Positions 36,936-46,573 of a stretch of DNA of 64,000 nt are shown here, in pieces. The notes below the pieces were generated by a model. That model saw only the letters and a list, made by a program, of their open reading frames with translations. It did no database searches and was not told the DNA's origin. Made by a program: the position numbers and the translations under genes. The stretch comes from an uncultured Clostridia bacterium (GTDB lineage Bacteria > Bacillota > Clostridia > TANB77 > CAG-508). Location of the stretch: the NCBI GenBank assembly GCA_948502395.1, contig CAOPES010000003.1, positions 1-64,000 on the forward strand. Direction: 5' to 3'. Each line of letters opens with the position of its first letter. The first letter of the stretch is position 1.

Positions 36936-37268
36936 TTTTATCCCTCTCTTTCGTATTAAACAGAAATTATAATACTACTATTTTCAAGGGTTTGCAAGAT
37001 TTTTTCATCGCAATATTTTTCGTTTTTTTATGTTTTTTTGCATATTTCGCTTTGTCTCGACATATTAGTTTTTTGTTCTATTTTTTTCCTGCTTGTTTTC
37101 GACAAATTTCGATAGATTTTTTTCTTTGTTTTTGCTAAAATATATTTAGATTGAGCTTTTAATGTAACTTAATTTTAGTTTTTTTCTATTCGTTTGTATG
37201 TTAGATTTTAAAATAGTAGTAATTTTTCATTACTACTATTTCTGTTTGCTTTAATAGAGATTTTTAAT
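36936..37268. other. AT-rich intergenic region with one terminator
   Basis: Very AT-rich and without a plausible gene. The only structure I see is the hairpin at 37211-37241, which terminates the minus-strand gene to its right. Confidence 0.6.
37211..37241 (-). terminator. Terminator of the DUF975-like gene
   Basis: AAATAGTAGTAA/TTACTACTATTT stem, 28 nt past the stop at 37269. Confidence 0.75.
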
Positions 37269-38195
37269 TTATGTTATTTCTTCGTAATATTCACATTTGT
37301 TTTCTATTGTTTTATTTTTTAAGACAACATACAATTCTGTTGATGTTGCTGCTTTGTATGGATTTGCATATAGTAGGTTTACCATTCCAAATGTGAAGAT
37401 AGATGCTATCTCCCATCCTATAAATGATAAATCTAGTACAAATGCTCTCCATTTATTGTGTTTCATCATTTCTTTTGAAAGTTTAAATGCTTTTTTCCTT
37501 TTTATTTTTGGATTTTCTGCTAATATGTATGGTATCATTCTATATTCATACATTTTTATTGGTCCACCTATTATTGTTAAATACCATAACATATTGTATA
37601 TATTTCTTAAAAACATTGTTAGTGCCACATTAAACCAATTCTCTTTTTTGAATATGTCTTTTGCTATATCTGTTATAGGTGTATCTTCTTCTGCTCTTGC
37701 TTTTAAGAAGTACTTTCTTCCTGCTACTATTAGCGGATCTCCTATCATTATTACAAATAGTAATGATATTAGTGCTGTTATTGATAGCGTAACTCCTAAA
37801 AATGCTTCGTTTATATTGAATGATGTTATTGCATCTATTATTTTAAATATGTATTTTTGAGATTTTGTTGCACTGTTTACGTTTGCTTTTACTATTTCTA
37901 TTACTTTTTTCTCTGAGTCTGTTAGATTTTCAATTCCAATTTCTTCTTCTGCTTCTGATATTTTTTCTAATATTATTTCTACTTTTTCTTGGTCAATGTC
38001 TTCATTTTCTTGTATTTGCTCTTGCCTAACTATATAAGTTGGGTCTAATGAATCTTCTCCTTGTAGCCAGCCTATTATTGATGTTCCAAATTCTCCTGTT
38101 AAAAGCGCAAGTAAAAAACATACTACTATTACTGTCCAGTAGTTTTTCTTTACTACTTCTCGTGCTTTAGCTTTTAATTCTTTTCTTTTCCACAT
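37269..38195 (-). CDS. DUF975-like integral membrane protein
   Basis: 308 aa. Basic N-terminus (MWKRKELKAKAREVVKKNYW) typical of DUF975 proteins, first membrane segment VIVVCFLLALLTG. An acidic loop of about 90 residues follows, then at least four more segments (ISLLFVIMIGDPLIVAG, VALTMFLRNIYNMLWY, VLDLSFIGWEIASIF). The segment ending in ANPYKAATSTELYVVL is a family hallmark. Function unknown; single-gene unit with its own terminator. Confidence 0.7.
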   Translation of the reverse strand: MWKRKELKAKAREVVKKNYWTVIVVCFLLALLTGEFGTSIIGWLQGEDSLDPTYIVRQEQIQENEDIDQEKVEIILEKISEAEEEIGIENLTDSEKKVIEIVKANVNSATKSQKYIFKIIDAITSFNINEAFLGVTLSITALISLLFVIMIGDPLIVAGRKYFLKARAEEDTPITDIAKDIFKKENWFNVALTMFLRNIYNMLWYLTIIGGPIKMYEYRMIPYILAENPKIKRKKAFKLSKEMMKHNKWRAFVLDLSFIGWEIASIFTFGMVNLLYANPYKAATSTELYVVLKNKTIENKCEYYEEIT

Positions 38196-38352
38196 TACAT
38201 TTTCTCCTAGTTTTTAATTATGTAAAAAATTTGCTCACTTCTTTATGTTCTATATAATTATAAACTAAATGTTCCTTCTAGGCAAGCCATTTTTTGCTTA
38301 TTATATTTTTTTGTGTTATATTTTTAGTAGGTCTACCTTTTATATTAGCTTT

Positions 38353-39570
38353 TTATTTTTTTATGTCTTTCAGTTTTAGTATATCCCCTGCATTTAACTT
38401 TCCTGCCCTTGTTATTGTGTTGTATCCATATTTGTTTTTAAGTTCATCTACTACTTTGTCTAGTTTTTCTTGCTTTTCATCCTTTTGGCTATTAAATAAT
38501 GATAGTTGTTGTTCTTCTTTTTCTATTAAGTTGTCTACTCTTACTCCTATTAATCTTATTTCACTTGTTTTTTTGTACATTTGATTTAATAGTTCTTTTG
38601 CTTTTGCATATATTTCTTTTGTACTATCTGTTGCTATTTGTAGCTTTCCTTGATGTGAACTGTCTATAAAGTCTTTTGTTCTTAATTGTACATTTACTGT
38701 TGTTGCCAATAAATCATATCTTCTTAACCTGTAAGTTACTTGCTCTGTTAGTGCCAGTACTATTTCTTCTAATTTTTCTATTTCATTTATATTTTGTGGC
38801 AACGTTATGGAATTTCCTACTCCTTTTGGCTTTTCTTGTTTGTATTGTACTTCTGAATTATCTATTCCATTTGCATATTCCCACATTTGTATTCCATGTT
38901 TTCCAAACTTTTTGCTCATCACATTTTTGTCGGCTTTTGCTAATTCTCCTATTGTTTTTATTTGCATGTTGTAAAGTTTTGGCACTGTTTTTTTACCTAA
39001 CATAAATAATTCTGATACTGGTAGTTCCCACATTTTTATTGGTATTTCTTCTTCATATAATGTATGTATTTTATCAGGTTTTGTAAAGTCTGATGCCATT
39101 TTTGCAAGTAGCTTGTTGTGTGCTACTCCTATGTTTACTGTAAATCCTAGTTCTTCTTTTACTCTTCTACTTATTTCTTTTGCTTTGTTTATTAGTGTAT
39201 CTTTCATTAAGTATTGTGTCATATCCAGAAAGCATTCATCTATGCTAAATCTTTCTATTTTGTCGGTGTATTCTAATAGCAAATGGTATAACTTGTCTGA
39301 ATATTCTCTGTATATTTTGAAGTCTGATGAATATATTTTTACTCCAGGACATTTTATTCTTGCTTGATATATTGTTTCCGCTGTTCTTATTCCGCATTCT
39401 TTGGCTTTCATACTTTTTGCCAGTACTATCCCTGACCTTTTTGTTTCGTCTCCACCTATTATTGCTGGAATTTCTCTTATATCTATTTTACTTCCCTTTT
39501 TTAGCATATCTACTGCTGTCCAGCTTAAAAATGCATTATTTACATCCACGTGTAATATTTGTCTTTTCAT
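38353..39570 (-). CDS. dinB: DNA polymerase IV (Y family)
   Basis: 405-aa translesion polymerase. Palm motifs HVDVNNAFLSWTAVDML and FSIDECFLDMT hold the catalytic acidic residues; thumb VAHNKLLAKMASDFTKP; little-finger domain from about 245 onward; a short C-terminal stretch (EEQQLSLFN) looks like a beta-clamp-binding motif. Divergence from typical DinB (WTAVDML instead of F/Y-rich steric gate region) is mild. No in-frame CGG. Confidence 0.93.
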   Translation of the reverse strand: MKRQILHVDVNNAFLSWTAVDMLKKGSKIDIREIPAIIGGDETKRSGIVLAKSMKAKECGIRTAETIYQARIKCPGVKIYSSDFKIYREYSDKLYHLLLEYTDKIERFSIDECFLDMTQYLMKDTLINKAKEISRRVKEELGFTVNIGVAHNKLLAKMASDFTKPDKIHTLYEEEIPIKMWELPVSELFMLGKKTVPKLYNMQIKTIGELAKADKNVMSKKFGKHGIQMWEYANGIDNSEVQYKQEKPKGVGNSITLPQNINEIEKLEEIVLALTEQVTYRLRRYDLLATTVNVQLRTKDFIDSSHQGKLQIATDSTKEIYAKAKELLNQMYKKTSEIRLIGVRVDNLIEKEEQQLSLFNSQKDEKQEKLDKVVDELKNKYGYNTITRAGKLNAGDILKLKDIKK

Positions 39571-39629
39571 ATTATCACCAAAGTCATTATAGAATATATG
39601 TTCGTATTTGTCAAGTACTTTTTAAAAAA

Positions 39630-39662
39630 TCTGCCAATGAGGACGGACCTTTTTGGCAGATT
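39630..39662. repeat. Family 3 palindromic repeat, short copy
   Basis: ATCTGCCA...TGGCAGAT around GGACGGACC, between dinB and the SDR gene. Confidence 0.75.
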
Positions 39663-39676
39663 TAAGTTTTATATTA

Positions 39677-40429
39677 TTATCTACTAATTTTTCTCTTTTG
39701 AATTCTATATGTTATTTTCGAAATAAGTGGTGCTGGTGTTAACTTTGCTCCAACTTTTGCAAGTTTTACATCAATTCCTGGTACTATATAAAATTTTCCT
39801 TTTTCTAATTTTTTTATTGCATATTTTGCCACATCATAACTATTTGCTTCTCTCATATGAAACTTAACATTTGCTACATTGTTAAAATTTGTATCAACTG
39901 GCCCTGGGCACAATATGCTTATTTGTACTTTTGACTTTTCTTGTTTTAGCTCTTCGCGGATTGCTTCTGATAATCTTACTATATATGATTTAGTTGCATA
40001 ATATGTTGCCATTAGCGGTCCTGGCATAAATCCTGCAATTGATGCTACATTTAGTATTTTTCCTTTTTGTGCTTTTTTCATATCTGTTAGATATAGTTTT
40101 GTTAAAATGTGGTATGCTGTTATGTTTGTTTTTATCATTTTTATTTCTTTTTCTAAATCTGTTTTTGTGAAGTTTCCGCAATCTCCAAAACCTGCATTAT
40201 TTATTAATATGTCTACATCTTTTACTTGTTCGTATAGTTTTTTGCAATTTTCTTCTTCGCTCAAATCCATTGATATTGCTTGTATTTTTGTGTTGTTTAA
40301 TTCTTCTTTTACTTGATTTAACTTTTCTTCATCTCTTGCTACTAATACTAACTCATATCCTTTTTGACTTAGTATTCTCGCCATATCTTTTCCTATTCCC
40401 GAAGATGCCCCTGTTATTATCGCTTTCAT
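39677..40429 (-). CDS. Short-chain dehydrogenase/reductase
   Basis: 250-aa classical SDR. Cofactor loop TGASSGIGKDMARI, NNAGFGDCG, and the catalytic YYATKSYIVRL (YxxxK) preceded by a serine in NVASIAG. The C-terminus contains LTPAPLISKITYRI. Substrate unknown; the family includes acyl- and keto-reductases. ATG 40429 follows AGAGGTGA; upstream in-frame codons run through a family 3 repeat and are rejected. Confidence 0.92.
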   Translation of the reverse strand: MKAIITGASSGIGKDMARILSQKGYELVLVARDEEKLNQVKEELNNTKIQAISMDLSEEENCKKLYEQVKDVDILINNAGFGDCGNFTKTDLEKEIKMIKTNITAYHILTKLYLTDMKKAQKGKILNVASIAGFMPGPLMATYYATKSYIVRLSEAIREELKQEKSKVQISILCPGPVDTNFNNVANVKFHMREANSYDVAKYAIKKLEKGKFYIVPGIDVKLAKVGAKLTPAPLISKITYRIQKRKISR

Positions 40430-40469
40430 TAAAATCACCTCTTTTGTATTATACAACATTTTGTCAAGG

Positions 40470-40553
40470 AGTGTCCCCTTTGGCAATAAATTGCCAACAG
40501 GGACGGAGCAAAATGGCAAAAAATTGCCAAAAAGGTCCGTCCCCAGTGGCAAT
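40470..40553. repeat. Family 3 palindromic repeats, two overlapping units
   Basis: GTCCCCTTTGGCAA...TTGCCAACAGGGACGG followed by AATTGCCAAAAAGGTCCGTC...GGCAATT. The unit immediately precedes the SDR start. Confidence 0.82.
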
Positions 40554-40556
40554 TTT

Positions 40557-41120
40557 TTATTTTCTTGTGAATTTGTTTAGAACTATTCCTACTGCGTGTA
40601 CTATTTCTGTTGATTTGTTATTTGCTACTCCTTTTCCTAGTGCTTTTCCGCCTACTGTAAGGGCTGCTACTAGTGCACTTAGTAAGAATTGTAAGTCAAA
40701 TTGTAGTCCGAATTGTTCTGTTATTTTCATTGATATTAATGCACTTATTGCACCACTTAATACTCCGCATATATCTCCAATTACGTCTGCACATATATTG
40801 GCTACTTTTGGTGCGTTTCGTATTAGTTTTATTGAGTCTTTTGAGCCTTTTACTTTTTTTGTTGCTTTTGCGTGGAATTCGTGCTCATTGGCTACTGTTA
40901 CTGCTACTCCTATGATGTCAAAAAATATTCCTACTCCTATTACTAGTATTAAGATTAGTATTGCTGATATTAGGTTTAGGTGTGATACTCCATTCGCTGA
41001 TATGTATGAGAATATCATTGATAGTATGAATGTCATAATGAATACTTGTATGAACCATTTAATGTTCGAGTTTTCTTTTTTGTTTTTTTGGTTTTCTTTG
41101 TTTTCTTGCGTATTGCTCAT
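40557..41120 (-). CDS. Hypothetical integral membrane protein
   Basis: 187 aa with four hydrophobic segments (VFIMTFILSMIFSYI, LISAILILILVIGVGIFFDII, VLSGAISALISM, LLSALVAALTVGGKALG). The pattern IFFDIIGVAVTVANEHEFHAKATKKVKGSK resembles the membrane part of CNNM/CorB-like ion transporters. The family assignment is tentative and there is no CBS domain. AAAGGAGAAAG precedes the ATG. It is the last gene before the large RNA. Confidence 0.6.
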   Translation of the reverse strand: MSNTQENKENQKNKKENSNIKWFIQVFIMTFILSMIFSYISANGVSHLNLISAILILILVIGVGIFFDIIGVAVTVANEHEFHAKATKKVKGSKDSIKLIRNAPKVANICADVIGDICGVLSGAISALISMKITEQFGLQFDLQFLLSALVAALTVGGKALGKGVANNKSTEIVHAVGIVLNKFTRK

Positions 41121-41189
41121 TTTTTCTTTGTCTTTCTCCTTTTTTATTTTCTTATAAATCTAAATTGGACTTGAATTATGTAGTTTAAT

Positions 41190-41790
41190 ACATTTTTATC
41201 AAGCCCCTGATATTTTTATTGGTTTAGATGGTCAAAGTCTAAGTAAATTTTACAGTTTAGGTCTAGTCGAATTTCTCTGTTCTCCGCTTAGCATTACTGC
41301 TAGAACTGTTTCCATTTAAGGAGAACATCTACCGTTGGTAGACACCAGATCGCCACTTAAATCTGTACCTTAATCCCTAGACTTCTATGCTACATTTTAG
41401 CAAACATTCTAGAAGTTTTCCTTAACATACATTTTTTAACTTTACTAGTCTTTTTTGCAACTGCAATTTCATAACCTAAAGTAAAATAAATTGGCCTAAT
41501 TTGTTTTTACTTATGTAAAAATTAATCCCAATACCGTCACTCAAGACAGGCTACTCTATGTGTTTCGTGTCTTGGCACTCAACATAGGTTTAACTTAAAT
41601 TTTTCTTTAAGCCTCCGCGAAACCAGGGTCACTATGTATGCCATTACATACTCCCCTAATTTCTTTACTCCCTGGATACACACAAAACTGGCATTTCGCG
41701 CATAAACAAGAAACTTCAACGATGTGCCCTTTAGTGGATTTTTAGCCCCACCCTCGTAAAGTTTGTATGACTAGAATAATGCACCATCGT
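41190..41790 (-). ncRNA. Large structured non-coding RNA (ROOL/OLE size class, unassigned)
   Basis: About 600 nt without an ORF, more GC than its flanks, transcribed from the consensus promoter at 41796-41824. Read on the minus strand it folds densely. AACGATG near the 5' end pairs with CATCGTT. CGCGAAA with TTTCGCG encloses CCAGGG with CCCTGG and hairpin GTATG/CATAC. CTATGT/ACATAG and CAAGACA/TGTCTTG interlock as a pseudoknot. TTTTTAC/GTAAAAA, TCTACC/GGTAGA, ACTTCTA/TAGAAGT and GTTCTCC/GGAGAAC are further stems. It lacks tmRNA and RNase P signatures. Size and ornate folding recall ROOL RNAs, but I cannot confirm the class; the 3' end is approximate. Confidence 0.75.
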
Positions 41791-41795
41791 TATAT

Positions 41796-41824
41796 ATTAT
41801 ACATTTTTTGGTGAAATATTCCAA
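41796..41824 (-). promoter_or_regulatory. Promoter of the large RNA
   Basis: Minus-strand TTGGAA (41819-41824), 17 nt, TATAAT (41796-41801); predicted start about 41790. Confidence 0.82.
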
Positions 41825-42060
41825 ATTTATTTTAGGTTTGTTTTGGTCTTAATTTGAGTTTGGTACTTTCTTTTATTTCCTTATTTTACACTTATTCTCA
41901 TTTTTCCTCACTTTTTCTCGTTTTTTCTAGCGTTTTTATTCTTGCTTTCATATTACTATTTAACTTTCCTTATGTTGCTATTATAGCTTATTATTGAATT
42001 TCGTTTATTGCTTTTTTTCATTTTTATTTTTGTGTTTTTTCTTGTTTTCTAAAATGCAAG

Positions 42061-42085
42061 AAAAAAGCTTCCAAAAGGAAGCTTC
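42061..42085 (-). terminator. Terminator of the pilin/FGE-like gene
   Basis: GGAAGCTTCC-TTTT-GGAAGCTT then a T-run on the minus strand, 36 nt past the recoded stop. Confidence 0.8.
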
Positions 42086-42120
42086 CGCCAGGGAAATTTT
42101 GGTTTTTACAGAGCTCAGTC

Positions 42121-43474
42121 CTACTTTATATAAAGTGTCAGCCTACTACCAAGATAGTTGCCGGTCTCGTCCGGAAGGCTGTTGTCGCGTCTTGCTAGTG
42201 TAACGCTGCCGCTGCCAAACGCCGCTACGAAGCACTCGATCGTCAGAACTGTTGGTCTCTAATGTCCATTCTCTACTATTTCCTAAAAGGTCATATATAT
42301 TTTTTATTTTATCTGTTTCTACATAACCTGTTCTTCTTTGTGCATCTTGGTTTCTAACTGCTCCTGTTATTGGAGTTGTTGAATTAACATTTACATTACT
42401 ATCTTTATGCATCCAATTCATCATTGCATCATACTGACTTCCCCATATCATATCACTTACTACTGAATCTTTATTATATGTTTTTGCTTTTGCATATAAT
42501 CCATACCACATATTTGTGTCAGTTTGTGAAGCATTTGCTGATATTGCATTTTTCTTTGACTGGGCATTTTTATTTGTGTCCAAACTCATTTCATATCTTG
42601 ATACATAAAATCCGTGATTTATATTCACACTTTTTATCATATCATTATAATCACTTTGTAAACTATCCTTTGTAAATAGTCCATTATTATATGTTGTATT
42701 ATTATCATAATCACTCACTATATCTGGCTCTCTATAATCACTTGTAGTTGTTGTACATCCATTCTTCACTGTTGAACCTTCATTTGTAAAATTATATAAC
42801 AATCCCCTATATTGTGGATTTTCTGCTGTTCCTAAGTTTATTGCCATTGCCTTATTAGCTGTTCCCTGCTCTTCACTTTCGGCTACTACTGTTGGGACTG
42901 GTATCCAAACAAATTCGTTTCCGTCACTTTCTCCTGTTGTTTCATTAAAATGGTCTGTTATAACTAATCCTTCTGATATATCGTCCAATCCAGGTATAAT
43001 TCCAAAACCAACTGGAATTGTTGCTGTCTCTCCACCTTCTGTATACTTCTTATTACTTCCTGTTACTATTTCTCCTACCTTTGCTGTCTCTTGTGGAAGT
43101 ACTATATTTCCTGTTGTTATATCTAATGTTACATCATAACCTTTATACTTTACTGTACAAGTATTATCTCCATTATCTATTATGTCTGTATCTTGTAGCC
43201 CTAAATTCTTCTTTACATTTGTTTTAAAATCTTCTTTATTAAATTTTCCAGTATTATCTATACTACCTAAATACTCTAACTTGACTGCTTCTTCTGCTGA
43301 TGCCTTATCTGTTTTCTCCTTTGAACTCACTGCTTTTGTTAAAATTCCATTATCTCCTGTTAATGTCGCAATTGCCACACCTGCAAGTATTAAAAGCACA
43401 ATAATCGTTATTACCAATGCTATTAATGTAATACCTTTGTTATTTACTTTTAGTTTTCTATTTTTTATTTGCAT
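42121..43474 (-). CDS. Pilin-like N-terminus fused to FGE/SUMF1-type domain, read through a +1 CGG site
   Basis: 450-aa surface protein. The N-terminus is a type IV pilin-like methylation/assembly helix (KGITLIALVITIIVLLILAGVAI). The C-terminal half has the formylglycine-generating-enzyme/C-type-lectin fold marks (FVWIPVPTVV, YDLLGNSREWTLE, DRVLRSGVW). The zero frame then gives unrelated residues; skipping C at CGG 42209-42211 restores GSVTLARRDN...YLGSRLTLYIK, the standard family ending, and a stop at 42121. The last 120 nt are unusually GC-rich. Such fusions are frequent targets of diversity-generating retroelements; no reverse transcriptase is in the window. Probably an exported binding protein. 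Confidence 0.82.
42140..42260 (-). other. GC-rich candidate variable region
   Basis: The 3' end of the pilin/FGE gene departs sharply from the AT-rich rest. It encodes the surface-loop part of the lectin fold, from DRVLRSG to the conserved SRLTLYIK. This is where diversity-generating retroelements place mutations in relatives. No template repeat was found within the window. Confidence 0.4.
42209..42211 (-). other. CGG +1 recoding site in the pilin/FGE gene
   Basis: Context CAG CGG CAG. Skipping C gives GGC AGC GTT ACA and the family C-terminus ending in GSRLTLYIK. Confidence 0.7.
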
Positions 43475-43827
43475 AAAAAACTTCTCCCTTCTCTCTTTTG
43501 TTTTCTACTTATCTTTCTTCATTTTTTGTTTCTTTTCAAATTTTGCTATTTTTACTTAATATTCTTCTTTATCTAAATTATTTCCACTTTTGCAAATAGT
43601 ATTCCTACCTATTTACTTTTCTAACAAAGATATTAAATTTTCAAGGTTCTTTTCTTTACTATTTACAAAAAATAGATTTAATTCATAATTATTTTATAAA
43701 CAATTACGAATTAAGTTAAGATGTTTTACGAAATTATTTCTGCTTTTAAATAAAAAAATCGTATTGACCTGATTTTTCAGTTTCAATACAATTTTCTATA
43801 TCTAATGCTTACATTTATTTGACATTT
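43475..43827. other. AT-rich intergenic region with a terminator
   Basis: No gene seen. The ribosome site of the pilin/FGE gene lies at the left edge, the tmk terminator at 43752-43792. I could not pick out a convincing promoter. Confidence 0.5.
43752..43792 (-). terminator. Terminator after tmk
   Basis: GTATTGA...TCAATAC stem with an inner CTGA/TCAG, followed by a run of seven T on the minus strand. Confidence 0.78.
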
Positions 43828-44499
43828 TTATATATTCTTTTTTATTTCGTTGTATATTTCTTCGTGTATATCTTCTATTGTTCTTATGTTATTATCTTTC
43901 ACGCATTTTATTTCATACCAACCATATTTCTGTGCTACTTCACATGCTGCTGAGTATGCGTCTTTTAAGTGTTCTGTGTCGCTTTCGTGTATGTCCTTTT
44001 TCGTGTCGTGTGTGAATTTGTTTTCTCTATTTGCCATTAGTTCTAATGATTTTTCTACTGGCATATTTAAAAAGAAAACTTCTGTTGGTATTGGTAGTTT
44101 GTATAGGTTAAATTCAAAATCCCATAACCATTTTAAAAATTTTTCTCTTTCTACTGGGTCTGATATTTTTCCTGCTTGGTGTACCATGTTTGCTGTTGTA
44201 TATCTATCTGCTAGTATTATTCCGCCTTTTTCATAGTATTCTTGGTATCCTGTTTTGAATGTTGCGTATCTGTCTGCTGCATAGAATGTTGATGCTATGT
44301 ATGGACTTATTTCTTTTGCATTTGTTCCAAATTCTCCTGATAAATACATTTTTACTAGTGCTGAACTGTCGCTTTCGTAGTTTGGAAAGCTTACTACTTT
44401 ATAGTCTATTCCGTCTTGTGTTAGCCTTTCTTGTAGTTTTTTGAATTGTGTTTGTTTTCCGCTTCCGTCTGTTCCGTCTATTACGTATAATTTTCCCAT
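43828..44499 (-). CDS. tmk: Thymidylate kinase
   Basis: Converts dTMP to dTDP. 223 aa, with P-loop DGTDGSGKQTQFKKL, the DR-type motif ILADRYTTANMVHQAGK and the LID-side lysine/arginine segment MANRENKF. ATG 44499 follows AAAAGGAGA; the frame is open upstream but without a start signal. This longer, deoxynucleoside-kinase-like form of Tmk is usual in Clostridia. Monocistronic with its own terminator. Confidence 0.92.
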   Translation of the reverse strand: MGKLYVIDGTDGSGKQTQFKKLQERLTQDGIDYKVVSFPNYESDSSALVKMYLSGEFGTNAKEISPYIASTFYAADRYATFKTGYQEYYEKGGIILADRYTTANMVHQAGKISDPVEREKFLKWLWDFEFNLYKLPIPTEVFFLNMPVEKSLELMANRENKFTHDTKKDIHESDTEHLKDAYSAACEVAQKYGWYEIKCVKDNNIRTIEDIHEEIYNEIKKNI

Positions 44500-44880
44500 A
44501 TTTTTTCTCCTTTTTTGTTTTTCCTTTTTTATTTTACTAGTTTGCTTGGTGAAAATCAATATCTTTTTTGTTTTTATTTTACATTATAAAATTACAAAAG
44601 ATATTTATGATAGCACAACATTTATATTCTACTATATTTAAATCATTGCACACGTAAACAAGCTCATTATCTCATATACCCTAGAAATCATAACTTTTAT
44701 TTTTCTATTGGCACATATTTTGTTTTCCTTCTTTTTAGTATTTTTATTATATCTTTTATGCTTGCATTTATCAATCTTTTCTCACACAAAAATACACTAC
44801 GTATTACATAGTGTATCTTTTATTTTATATTGACCTTTATTTACTTCAAATTTTCCTATTACAGCATCTACTTAATTTCA
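44500..44880. other. AT-rich intergenic region
   Basis: No gene recognised. Contains the terminator of the DAACS symporter gene (44788-44817) on the right and the tmk ribosome site on the left. Confidence 0.5.
44788..44817 (-). terminator. Terminator of the symporter gene
   Basis: ATACACTA...TAGTGTAT stem followed on the minus strand by TTTTTG. Confidence 0.7.
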
Positions 44881-46131
44881 TTATTTATCTAACCAATCTT
44901 TTCCGTCAACAACCCTTGTAACCATCATAGAAGAAACCGTATCTCCTACAACATTAAGCATAGTTGCTGGTGGGTCAATAATTGTAGCTATAATTGTCAA
45001 AATTGGAAGCGCTGCTACTGGATATCCAAGCATAGTAATAATTAGCATTTCTGAAATAGTTCCACCGCCAATTGGCACAGCTGTTATTAAAAGGTTTGCA
45101 AGTAATGCAACTCCTACTACTCCTAAGACACTTCCTGGCGTTGCTAAGCTTGTTCCAAATAAGCATACTAAGAACATTATTTTAAATACTGAGCCTATTA
45201 TTGAACCGTCTTTATGGAAGCTTGTTCCTAATGGTATTGTTGTTTCTGCTATATCGTCTGGTACACCCATTTTTTTAGCACATTCAACATTTACTGGTAT
45301 TGATGCTGCACTAGAACATGTTGCTAATGCTGTTAATGTTGATGGTATTGCGTTTTTCCAAAATGCTACTATTCCCCTTTTTCCACCTGCTATAAAAGCA
45401 TATATTGTGTATACAATAAAGTAAAATGCTATTGCTACAATTGTATATATTACAAATGTTTTTAAGTATCCTACTGCTATTGATGCTCCAAAGCTTCCTA
45501 CTAATGCTGCAAAGTAGCATCCTAATCCTACTGGTGCAAAGTACATTATGATTTTTACTATGTTTCCAACTATTTCATTTGCTGATACTAAAAAATCATA
45601 TACAGGCTTTCCTTTTTCTCCTGCCATATTTGTTGCAATTCCAAATATTACTGATGCAATTAGAAGTGCTACAATGTTATCTTTTGATAACAATTTTGAA
45701 AAGTCATTTACTGTTAATAAATTAACTGTTCTGTCTGCAATTGTTAGTTCTTCCTCGTCTGTTTCTTCATCACTTGTCGCTTCTTGTAATGAAGCTCTAA
45801 TTTGTTCTCCGTCTTCTGGGTTTACTAGTTTTACAAAATATGTACTAACAAATCCTATAATTACTGCAATAATTGATGTGAATATGAATACACAAATTAT
45901 TGTAATCATAATTTTTCCTATTCTTTTTGGTTGTTTCATTTTTGCAATTGATGTGGTTATTGTTAAGAATATTAGTGGTACAATTATTACCAGTAATAGA
46001 TTTAAAAATAAATCTCCCAACGGACTTAAAATTGTTGCTTTTTCTTGGAATATAATTCCTACAATGGCACCAACAATAATAGCAACTAATAAAATTATTG
46101 TTGATTTGTAATTTGATAAAAATTTTTTCAT
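44881..46131 (-). CDS. Dicarboxylate/amino acid:cation symporter (DAACS, GltP-like)
   Basis: 416-aa secondary transporter with about eight membrane helices and two re-entrant loops. Family marks are ATCSSAASIPVNVEC (serine-rich re-entrant loop 1), GTSFHKDGSIIGSVFKI (helix 7 region), and PIGGGTISEMLIITMLGYPVAALPIL (loop 2 and helix 8 region). It takes up glutamate, aspartate or related acids, or serine/threonine, with Na+ or H+. An acidic insertion (SDEETDEEELT near 125) lies in an extracellular loop. AGAGGTAG precedes the ATG. Single gene. Confidence 0.9.
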   Translation of the reverse strand: MKKFLSNYKSTIILLVAIIVGAIVGIIFQEKATILSPLGDLFLNLLLVIIVPLIFLTITTSIAKMKQPKRIGKIMITIICVFIFTSIIAVIIGFVSTYFVKLVNPEDGEQIRASLQEATSDEETDEEELTIADRTVNLLTVNDFSKLLSKDNIVALLIASVIFGIATNMAGEKGKPVYDFLVSANEIVGNIVKIIMYFAPVGLGCYFAALVGSFGASIAVGYLKTFVIYTIVAIAFYFIVYTIYAFIAGGKRGIVAFWKNAIPSTLTALATCSSAASIPVNVECAKKMGVPDDIAETTIPLGTSFHKDGSIIGSVFKIMFLVCLFGTSLATPGSVLGVVGVALLANLLITAVPIGGGTISEMLIITMLGYPVAALPILTIIATIIDPPATMLNVVGDTVSSMMVTRVVDGKDWLDK

Positions 46132-46306
46132 AATACTACCTCTTTCTAGTGTAAGGTAACTAAAAATATAATTATATCTTTAGAATTTGTTATTATTATA
46201 TATTACAATATTCGGTTTTTCAAGTATTTATGACATATTTTGTGTGTTTGCTAAAAAATAATTCCAAAATTAAATTTTTGATTAATTTCGGAATATTTAT
46301 AATTAT

Positions 46307-46573
46307 TTATGCTCTTTCATAATGTGACCATATACTAAGTATTTTTATAGCTTTTTCTTCTTCATATACTTGATAAACTAATCTATGTTGTATATTAATT
46401 CTTCTTGAATATGCGCCTTTTAAATCTCCAACCAATTTCTCGTATGGTGGTGGAGTTTTAATCGGGTCTTCTTTTATTACTTCTATTAGTCTTTTCAATT
46501 TTTCATTTAATCCTGCTGATTTTATTTTTGGTACATCTTTTACTGCTTGTTTTCTATAAAACACTTTATACAC
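46307..46573 (-). CDS. YoeB/Txe-family toxin
   Basis: 88-aa ribosome-dependent mRNA endonuclease-type toxin. LIEVIKEDPIKTPPPYEKL, then LKGAYSRRINIQHRLVYQV and the C-terminal SIWSHYERA are the YoeB signature, the last containing the catalytic histidine and tyrosine. Its start overlaps the last base of the antitoxin stop, so the two are translationally coupled. Confidence 0.93.
   Translation of the reverse strand: MYKVFYRKQAVKDVPKIKSAGLNEKLKRLIEVIKEDPIKTPPPYEKLVGDLKGAYSRRINIQHRLVYQVYEEEKAIKILSIWSHYERA

Noticed and set aside
41190..41790. tmRNA or RNase P RNA
   Set aside because: No tRNA-like ends, tag frame or conserved RNase P core (GAGGAAAGUCC-type) could be found.
42121..43474. A complete diversity-generating retroelement in the window
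   Set aside because: No reverse transcriptase and no second copy of the GC-rich 3' end is present; only the possible target gene is seen.
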